A stretch of DNA of 46,921 nucleotides from an uncultured Anaerovibrio sp. (GTDB taxonomy: Bacteria > Bacillota > Negativicutes > Selenomonadales > Selenomonadaceae): positions 1 through 46,921 of the forward strand of contig CAKPYV010000015.1 in the NCBI GenBank assembly GCA_934203205.1, given 5' to 3'. A program made the position numbers and the translations under genes. The notes under the pieces are model-generated. The model was not told where the DNA came from. It did no database searches and saw only the letters and a list, made by a program, of their open reading frames with translations. Below, in pieces: positions 41,331 to 46,921 of this stretch; positions within the stretch are counted from its first letter, which is position 1, and each line of letters begins with the position of its first letter.

Positions 41331-41642
41331 TTATTTTTTGCTCTTCTTCTTGCCTTTAGAAGCTTTATTGACATTAACTGCATCCTTCAAAGCTTTGCCT
41401 GGCTTAAAGGCAGGGCTCTTGGCGGCAGGAATCTTAATCTCTTCCCCAGATTGTGGATTGCGGCCAGTGCGGGCTGCTCTCTCTCTTACCTCAAAAGTAC
41501 CAAAGCCAATAACCTGTACCTTGTCCCCTGCAACAAGAGCCTCCTGAACGCTGGCAAAAATACCTGCAACAGCCTTCTCAGCATCTTTCTTGGTAATACC
41601 GGCTTTCTCAGCAACCTTAGCAATTAACTCAGACTTATTCAT
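41331..41642 (-). CDS. hup: HU-type nucleoid protein
   Basis: A 103-residue HU/IHF-family DNA-bending protein. The N-terminus MNKSELIAKVAEKAGITKKDAE, the RxGRNPQSGEEIKIPA arm and PAFKPGKALKDAVN are conserved. The tail beyond residue 90 is lysine/serine-rich (KASKGKKKSKK), longer than in Bacillus HBsu. It has its own promoter and terminator. Confidence 0.96.
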   Translation of the reverse strand: MNKSELIAKVAEKAGITKKDAEKAVAGIFASVQEALVAGDKVQVIGFGTFEVRERAARTGRNPQSGEEIKIPAAKSPAFKPGKALKDAVNVNKASKGKKKSKK

Positions 41643-41719
41643 GTCATTTCCCCCTCAAAAAAGTTAAAAATTGCACGGGAATCGGCCGATATAGGCGTAC
41701 TCCCTCGGTAATTGCTTTC

Positions 41720-41748
41720 AATATACCACAAACACTGGGATTTTGCAA
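41720..41748 (-). promoter_or_regulatory. Promoter of hup
   Basis: TTGCAA and TATATT are separated by 17 bases on the minus strand, about 78 bases before the hup start. Confidence 0.65.
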
Positions 41749-41791
41749 AATTTAGCCACAATTTTTTCGGATTTTTCCAAATTTTTCCCAG

Positions 41792-43252
41792 TCAGTCTGT
41801 TATAGTATTTTTTGCTTCCTTCCAGTAGGCATCAAGCTGTTCCAGAGAGAAGCTGCTCCAATCTCCTCCCTGTGCATTAACCTGGCTTTCCACATACTCA
41901 AAACGCTGACGGAATTTCTTACAGCAAGACAGCAAAGCCAGCTCGCTATCCACCTTGTAGAAGCGGCTAAGATTTACCACAGAGAACAGTACATCTCCCA
42001 GTTCTTCCTCAATATGCCTCTGCTTACTTTCCTTAACGGCCTGTTCCAATTCCTGCAGTTCTTCCTTGATTTTCTGCCACACAGGCTCTGGCTTCTGCCA
42101 GTCGAAGCCCACCTTGGAAGCCTTGGATTGCAATTTTTGAGCCGCCATCAAGGCAGGCAAATCCTTAGGCACTCCATCCAGGATATGCTTCCGCTCCTTT
42201 TTCTCCAGTTTCTTCATAGCCTCCCAGCTAACTAAGGCTGCTCCAGCATCAGAAGCCTGCACCTGGCCAAAGACATGAGGATGACGGCGCACCAGCTTTT
42301 CCACCACGCCTTGAACCACATCCTCCATAGAGAATGCTCCCGCCTCCTCTGCCATACGGCCGTGGAATACTACCTGCATCAGCAGATCCCCCAGCTCCTC
42401 GCAAAGCAGGTCATAATCCTCCAAATCAATGGCCTCCAAAACCTCATAGGTCTCCTCAATGAGATTTTTGCGAATGCTTTCATGAGTCTGAGCAATATCC
42501 CAAGGACATCCCCCCGGTTCCCGCAGGGTTTTTATAATATCCTGCAAAGGCTGCAAATCAAACTCCTTTTTGCCAGGATAAGGCTTGATGTACAGACTGG
42601 TTAAATAATCTATATCAGGCTGTCTGTCCAGCTCGTAGAGAGGAATCTCCCGTATGGATTCATCAGGCATGCCCAGCTTGTGAATATAGGTAATAGGATA
42701 TTCATCTGGCAAAGCCTCCATCAGGCTCAGCTTGGCATCAGAAGCAATCTGCTGATTGTAAACCTGAGTTACCACCAAGCCAGTTGGCATATCCACAGGC
42801 AACTGTTCAAAATCCTCTGCATCTATAATAGTAAGACCATCAATAGGATCTATGCCCAGCTTGCCATACAGTACTTCCACAAAACTCATGCCTGGCAGGA
42901 TTTCCAGCTGAATTTTATCCTGCAGCCCTGCCACCAATTCCCGGAGAAGCACCACAGTCTTTTCTGCCACCATTGGACTGCCCGGCACTGCATAAACTAT
43001 ATCCATGCCGGACAAAGCTTTATCCACAATATCCTTGGCAATCTTCTCATAAAGATGGGCAAAATCCTCAGCTTCCTCGTAAAAGCTATCATAGGTGGCA
43101 AAGGTAATCCCCCTCTGCTGCAGCATAGGCACTGTAGGATGCTTGGCAGTACGCAAATAAAGATTCTTAGCCTCCTGCATTAACTCCCAACATTCCAAGG
43201 TAATATAGCCAAAATCTCCCGGCCCCAAGCCGATAACCTTAATTGTATTCAT
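41792..43252 (-). CDS. mazG: YabN-MazG fusion: tetrapyrrole methylase-like and NTP pyrophosphohydrolase
   Basis: A 486-residue protein. Residues 1-220 form a tetrapyrrole (corrin/porphyrin) methylase-like domain (IKVIGLGPGDFGYITLE; AVPGSPMVAEKTV). Residues ~230-486 hold two MazG modules, with EETYEVLEAI..EELGDLLMQVVFH and EELQELEQAV..EEELGDVLFSVVN as the acidic metal sites. MazG hydrolyses NTPs to NMP and pyrophosphate as house-cleaning. The fusion is typical of Firmicutes. Confidence 0.94.
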   Translation of the reverse strand: MNTIKVIGLGPGDFGYITLECWELMQEAKNLYLRTAKHPTVPMLQQRGITFATYDSFYEEAEDFAHLYEKIAKDIVDKALSGMDIVYAVPGSPMVAEKTVVLLRELVAGLQDKIQLEILPGMSFVEVLYGKLGIDPIDGLTIIDAEDFEQLPVDMPTGLVVTQVYNQQIASDAKLSLMEALPDEYPITYIHKLGMPDESIREIPLYELDRQPDIDYLTSLYIKPYPGKKEFDLQPLQDIIKTLREPGGCPWDIAQTHESIRKNLIEETYEVLEAIDLEDYDLLCEELGDLLMQVVFHGRMAEEAGAFSMEDVVQGVVEKLVRRHPHVFGQVQASDAGAALVSWEAMKKLEKKERKHILDGVPKDLPALMAAQKLQSKASKVGFDWQKPEPVWQKIKEELQELEQAVKESKQRHIEEELGDVLFSVVNLSRFYKVDSELALLSCCKKFRQRFEYVESQVNAQGGDWSSFSLEQLDAYWKEAKNTITD

Positions 43253-43263
43253 GATTTTTCTCC

Positions 43264-44037
43264 TTAATAATTTACCTTATATAGATAGAGTCCCTGAGCA
43301 GGAGCTGTAGCCCCGGCCTGATTTCTATCCAGAGATTCCATAATTTCCTTGAACCTCTCCACACTGGTCCAGCCCAATCCCACATTGGCCAGAGTCCCCA
43401 CCAGATTTCTTACCATATGATATAAAAACCCATTGGCAAAAAAGCTTAGTTCCACAATCCGTCCCTGCTGCTTCAAGCCAGCTTCATAAATCGTCCGCAC
43501 CGGACTAACCGGCGGCCCCCCCGCTGCCCTAAAGGCACTAAAATCATGGGTGCCCTCAAGCATACTAAGACAAGCCTGCATGGACTTTACATCCAGTTCC
43601 TTCCTAATATTCCAGCTATAATTACGCTCAAAGGGATCTGGAATATATCCCTGCAAAATACGATAAATATAGGTTTTGCTTTTGGCACTATGCCTGGCAG
43701 AAAAATCCCTATCTGCCTCTGCTGCCTCCAACACTACAATATCTGGTGGCAAAATACTGTTTACCGCCCTTGGCAATCTATCTACAGGAATTCTGCCATC
43801 GGTAAAAAAATTCACTACCTGCCCCAAAGCATGAACTCCTGCATCCGTCCGCCCAGATGCCGCCAGCTCAATAGTATCACCACACACCTGCTGCAGCTTT
43901 TCCTCTAATACATTCTGCACCGCTATCTGAGGTGGATTCTGTCTCTGAAAGCCATTATATGCGGTTCCATCATAGGACACCGTCAACCTGATATTCCGTT
44001 TGCGGGCTTTCATTATCTCCTTATGCTCCGGCTTCAT
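43264..44037 (-). CDS. truA: tRNA pseudouridine(38-40) synthase TruA
   Basis: A 257-residue enzyme that modifies positions 38-40 of the tRNA anticodon stem. VSYDGTAYNGFQRQ is the N-terminal motif, and the catalytic Asp lies in AASGRTDAGVHALGQV. FLYHMVRNLVGTL is near the end. It is next to ecfT, as in many Firmicutes. ATG (44037) or the ATG eight codons later are both possible starts. Confidence 0.95.
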   Translation of the reverse strand: MKPEHKEIMKARKRNIRLTVSYDGTAYNGFQRQNPPQIAVQNVLEEKLQQVCGDTIELAASGRTDAGVHALGQVVNFFTDGRIPVDRLPRAVNSILPPDIVVLEAAEADRDFSARHSAKSKTYIYRILQGYIPDPFERNYSWNIRKELDVKSMQACLSMLEGTHDFSAFRAAGGPPVSPVRTIYEAGLKQQGRIVELSFFANGFLYHMVRNLVGTLANVGLGWTSVERFKEIMESLDRNQAGATAPAQGLYLYKVNY

Positions 44038-44046
44038 TCCATCCCC

Positions 44047-44847
44047 CTATAACAAAAAATACACTGAACCACAAATAATCATATATAGGCTCATAACCAC
44101 AATAGCCCTGCCATCAACATTATGCATACGCATGGCCTTCATGCGGGTACGGCCCTCTCCTCCATGATAGCATCTAGCCTCCATAGCCATAGCCAAATCA
44201 TCAGCCCGGCGAAAAGCAGAAATAAACAAAGGCACCAGAATAGGAATCATGCTTTTCACCTTGGCCAGGAAATTTCCCTCACCAATATCTGAACCACGGG
44301 ATTTCTGCGCCTTGATAATCTTATCCGTTTCCTCCATAAGAGTAGGAATGAATCTAAGGGCAATGGTCATCATCATGGCCAGCTCATGGGCTGGAAAACC
44401 AAAGCGCTTCAAAGGTCTAAAGAGAGATTCCAAAGCATCTGTCAGCATCAAGGGTGAAGTAGTCAACATCAAAAGTGAGGATACTCCTATCAGCAGCACC
44501 AGCCGCAAACTGATAAGAAAACCTTTTACCAAGCCTTCATAGGTAATATTGAATATCCATAGCTTCGCCAGCACCTCACCAGGCACAGTAAAAAGCTGAA
44601 TAACAAAGGTCAAAATCAAAATCCACCACAAAGGCTTAATGGATTTTAGCACCATGCGGGGAGATACCCCGGAAAGGAATACCAACAAAATAGCCAAGGC
44701 TGTATTCAGTCCATAGCACATATTGTTGTCAAAAAGGAAAATCCCCATAATATAGAAAAACAGCAGGATAATCTTGACTCTGGCATCCATGCGATGCAGC
44801 AATGAATCACCGGGGAAATACTGCCCCAAAGTAATATCTGTCAACAT
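44047..44847 (-). CDS. ecfT: ECF transporter transmembrane protein EcfT
   Basis: A 266-residue membrane scaffold of group II energy-coupling-factor importers, which take up vitamins and metals with exchangeable substrate proteins. About five to six membrane segments are seen, plus two coupling-helix motifs (Ala-Arg-Gly-like: MMTIALRFIP...QKSRGSDIGEGN and AMEARCYHGGEGRT). It overlaps ecfA2 by 7 bases. No substrate-binding S component is encoded in the window. Confidence 0.94.
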   Translation of the reverse strand: MLTDITLGQYFPGDSLLHRMDARVKIILLFFYIMGIFLFDNNMCYGLNTALAILLVFLSGVSPRMVLKSIKPLWWILILTFVIQLFTVPGEVLAKLWIFNITYEGLVKGFLISLRLVLLIGVSSLLMLTTSPLMLTDALESLFRPLKRFGFPAHELAMMMTIALRFIPTLMEETDKIIKAQKSRGSDIGEGNFLAKVKSMIPILVPLFISAFRRADDLAMAMEARCYHGGEGRTRMKAMRMHNVDGRAIVVMSLYMIICGSVYFLL

Positions 44848-45719
44848 TTGCCAGCACCTCCTGCCTTTTTCTTAGCCAAGGCCTGCCAAATAGCTTTGAC
44901 TGCATCCTCCATATTATATACATCTGTAGCAACAGCCACACCCTCTGCCTTAAGAGCCTTAACTATCGCTGTCACTCTAGGCACCTCCAGCCCAGCCTGA
45001 TGAATAAAATCCTCTCGGCTGAATACCTGGGCCGGAGTCCCCTCCAACAGTACCCGTCCATGTGCCATAATGATAACATTATCGGCAAACCTTGCAATAT
45101 CATCCATGCTATGGGAAACCATAATAACCGTATTGTTCTTTTTTTTGTGCAGCTTGACAATACCAGTCATCAGTTCCTCTCGCCCCACTGGGTCCAGACC
45201 TGCCGTAGGCTCATCCAAAACCAGATAAGGAGTTTCCAAAGCCACTACCCCGGCAATGGCTACTCGACGCATCTGACCGCCGCTCAGCTGAAAAGGAGAA
45301 CGGTCTTTGTAGGTATCATAATCCAGCTTAACAAAATCCATAGCCGCATTTACTCTCTGCTGGACCTCTTCCTCACTGCAGCCATAATTCCTTGGCCCAA
45401 AGGCAATATCCTTGGCCACTGTTTCCTCAAAAAGCTGATGCTCTGGATATTGGAACACCATTCCTACAGAACGGCGAGCCTTTTTATTCTCAGGCTTTTT
45501 GCCTGTGACACTAACGCCATCCACCAGTACCTGTCCCTCAGCAGGCTCCAACAGGCCATTAAGATGCTGAATCAAAGTTGATTTACCAGAACCAGTATGC
45601 CCAGCAATAGCCGTAATCTTTCCCTGAGGAATAGTGAGATTCACATCATTCAAGGCCAAGCGCGCATAGGGAGTTCTAGGCATATATATATGTTTGAGAT
45701 TTTTTATTTCAATTGACAT
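44841..45719 (-). CDS. ecfA2: ECF transporter ATPase EcfA2
   Basis: A 292-residue ABC ATPase. Walker A is GHTGSGKST (~41-49), Q-loop MVFQYPEHQLFEE, signature LSGGQMRRVAIAG, Walker B YLVLDEPTAGLDP. The long C-terminal extension is typical of EcfA. It overlaps ecfA1 by 16 bases. Confidence 0.95.
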   Translation of the reverse strand: MSIEIKNLKHIYMPRTPYARLALNDVNLTIPQGKITAIAGHTGSGKSTLIQHLNGLLEPAEGQVLVDGVSVTGKKPENKKARRSVGMVFQYPEHQLFEETVAKDIAFGPRNYGCSEEEVQQRVNAAMDFVKLDYDTYKDRSPFQLSGGQMRRVAIAGVVALETPYLVLDEPTAGLDPVGREELMTGIVKLHKKKNNTVIMVSHSMDDIARFADNVIIMAHGRVLLEGTPAQVFSREDFIHQAGLEVPRVTAIVKALKAEGVAVATDVYNMEDAVKAIWQALAKKKAGGAGKC

Positions 45720-46540
45720 AATGCTTCTATTAATGCCTCCTGACTGGTAATCGCCTTGGTTATGGGCAAACCCTTCTTTTGCAATCTATAGGCCAGCTCC
45801 GTAGCCACTGGCACATCCAGCCCCAGCTTTTTCATGGCCTCAATATTCTGAAAAATTTCCTCCGGCTTGCCTTCCTGAACCAGCTTTCCCTGCTTCATAA
45901 CCAGTACCCTATCGGAAAGAGCCGCCTCCTCCATAAAATGAGTAATATTAATAACCGTAATCCCCTGCTGTTGATTCAACCGCTGTACTGTGGAGATTAC
46001 CTCCTGCCGTCCCACTGGATCCAGCATGGCGGTTGGCTCATCCAGCACAAGACATTCCGTATTCATAGCCAATGCCCCGGCTATGGCAATTCTCTGTTTT
46101 TGACCGCCACTAAGCAAATGGGGGGCGAAATGACGAAATTCCTCCATATTTACCGCTTTCAGAGCAGAAGTTACCCGTCTGCGAATCTCATGAGGCTCCA
46201 TGCCGATATTCTCTGGCCCAAAGCCTACATCATCTTCCACAATAGCAGCAATAATCTGGTTATCAGGGTTCTGAAAAACCATGCCCACCTTGCCACGAAT
46301 ATCCCAAAGATACTTTTCATCTCCAGTGTCCATGCCCTCTACCAAACACTGACCAGCAGTAGGCTGTAGGAGCGCATTAAAATGCTTGGCCAAGGTTGAT
46401 TTACCGGAGCCATTAGTACCCAGAATGGTTATAAACTCTCCTTTGTGGATTTTTAGATTGATACCATCCAAAGCCTTGTATTCATTTTCTAGTCCCTTGT
46501 TGTACACATGGGATAGATTTTTACATTCAATAAAAGCCAT
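45704..46540 (-). CDS. ecfA1: ECF transporter ATPase EcfA1
   Basis: A 278-residue ABC ATPase. Walker A is GTNGSGKST, Q-loop MVFQNPDNQIIAA, signature LSGGQKQRIAIAG, Walker B CLVLDEPTAMLDP. It is the first gene of ecfA1-ecfA2-ecfT-truA. A hairpin lies about 90 bases upstream (46629-46659), with a TTGACA at 46666-46671 beyond it. Confidence 0.95.
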   Translation of the reverse strand: MAFIECKNLSHVYNKGLENEYKALDGINLKIHKGEFITILGTNGSGKSTLAKHFNALLQPTAGQCLVEGMDTGDEKYLWDIRGKVGMVFQNPDNQIIAAIVEDDVGFGPENIGMEPHEIRRRVTSALKAVNMEEFRHFAPHLLSGGQKQRIAIAGALAMNTECLVLDEPTAMLDPVGRQEVISTVQRLNQQQGITVINITHFMEEAALSDRVLVMKQGKLVQEGKPEEIFQNIEAMKKLGLDVPVATELAYRLQKKGLPITKAITSQEALIEALCQLK

Positions 46541-46628
46541 AATATCCTCTTGGATTGACTGCTTCCCTGCAAACTGAATTGCAATCTGTCTACTGAAACC
46601 GCCAAATCATACTAAAAAACTTCTCAAA

Positions 46629-46659
46629 ACACCACAGGCAATATCATTGCCAAAGGTGT
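46629..46659 (-). terminator. Hairpin upstream of ecfA1
   Basis: A stem of ACACC / GGTGT and GGCAAT / ATTGCC is followed on the minus strand by TTTTGAGAAGTTTTTT. It looks like a terminator or attenuator. TTGACA at 46666-46671 has a poor -10 (AATGAT) inside the hairpin, so the ecfA1 promoter is uncertain. Confidence 0.5.
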
Positions 46660-46697
46660 ATTTATTGTCAACCAATATTATACATACGTTAACTAAA

Positions 46698-46762
46698 AAT
46701 ATCAATAAAAGAAAATAACCGCCCCAAGCTTCCCATTTCTTGAGCGGTCAATTATAATTTTC
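46698..46762 (+). pseudogene. Remnant of a holin-like toxin gene (copy 3)
   Basis: Only the last six codons (..NINKRK, stop at 46716-46718) and the following hairpin (ACCGC / GCGGT, with GAAAAT / ATTTTC at 46711-46762) remain. They match the end of copies 1 and 2. The stem carries extra bases. The upstream coding part is lost. Confidence 0.6.
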
Positions 46763-46921
46763 TTGCTATCATCTATAGCCATAAGGTATAATGAACACAG
46801 TGCTACCATAACGGTAGGCGGTTAGCCCTCTGAGCGTTTTTGCGTTTTGGAGGGATTCTTACCCTCCAAAATGAGGCCGTAGGCTTAAGCGGTCATCCTA
46901 TTGCGGAGGGGGTGATGCTTT
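46763..46921 (+). promoter_or_regulatory. Promoter and leader of another toxin copy (copy 4), cut by the window end
   Basis: TTGCTA and TATAAT with an 18-base spacer (46763-46792) are followed by a leader almost identical, in inverted orientation, to that of copy 2 (5452-5580). It differs by one base in an A-run near the leader hairpin (TTTTGGAGGG / CCCTCCAAAA, ~46852-46878). The Shine-Dalgarno GGAGGGGG is present, and the TTG start codon is cut at base 46921. The toxin itself lies outside the window. Confidence 0.75.

Overview
This 46.9 kb window looks like a chromosomal contig from a diderm Firmicute of the class Negativicutes, probably a motile Selenomonadaceae-type anaerobe (Selenomonas/Anaerovibrio-like). 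That placement is an inference. It rests on a flagellin with a FliB methylase, Firmicute-style translation genes (zinc-type S14, a YbxF-like L7Ae protein, a YabN-MazG fusion, TmcAL, a group II ECF module) beside a type IV pilus/type II secretion-like operon, and GGAGG-type ribosome binding sites. Both ends of the window lie inside repeats that also occur internally, so this may be a whole assembly contig that stopped at repeats.

Layout. 1-3875: a fragment of a repeat element, then fliB and a very large flagellin gene (fliC), both on the minus strand. 3876-6705: a gene-poor accessory island with two inverted copies of a small holin-like type I toxin/antitoxin locus, two copies of a compound repeat element with terminal inverted repeats and long internal palindromes, and a separate structured small-RNA locus. 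6706-13340: an RsmJ-like methyltransferase, mutL, mutS and miaB (minus). 13451-14695: tmcAL (plus), convergent with the next block. 14742-22668: an 11-gene pilus/secretion operon (pilB, pilT, pilC, major pilin, prepilin peptidase, four minor pilin-like proteins, a GspL-like protein, a PilO/GspM-like protein). 22911-24532: aroE, a FlK-like thioesterase and an ASCH-like protein. 24719-25258: an iron-sulfur flavoprotein-like gene. 25346-25417: a 23-residue membrane-peptide ORF with its own promoter and repeated leader. 25688-29508: a VWA protein, a MoxR-type AAA+ ATPase and a NYN/PIN-like protein. 29656-41008: the str, S10 and start of the spc ribosomal clusters (YbxF, S12, S7, EF-G, EF-Tu, S10 to S14), ending abruptly at an intrinsic terminator after rpsN. 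41331-46540: hup, yabN-mazG, truA, ecfT, ecfA2 and ecfA1. 46541-46921: a decayed toxin tail and the promoter and leader of another toxin copy running off the end.

How it fits together. Most of the window is core translation, repair and envelope machinery transcribed from the minus strand. The order of the translation genes is unusual: ecfA1-ecfA2-ecfT-truA, which normally follow rplQ, lie upstream of the str cluster, and rpsH to rplQ are absent after rpsN. The same toxin leader sequence occurs in inverted orientation at about 5.45-5.61 kb and 46.76-46.92 kb, so it brackets a 41 kb block containing all the ribosomal genes. The island at 4.4-6.7 kb is the most unusual part. Its repeat elements end within a few bases of promoters of putative antitoxin RNAs or of gene stop codons, and no transposase is present.
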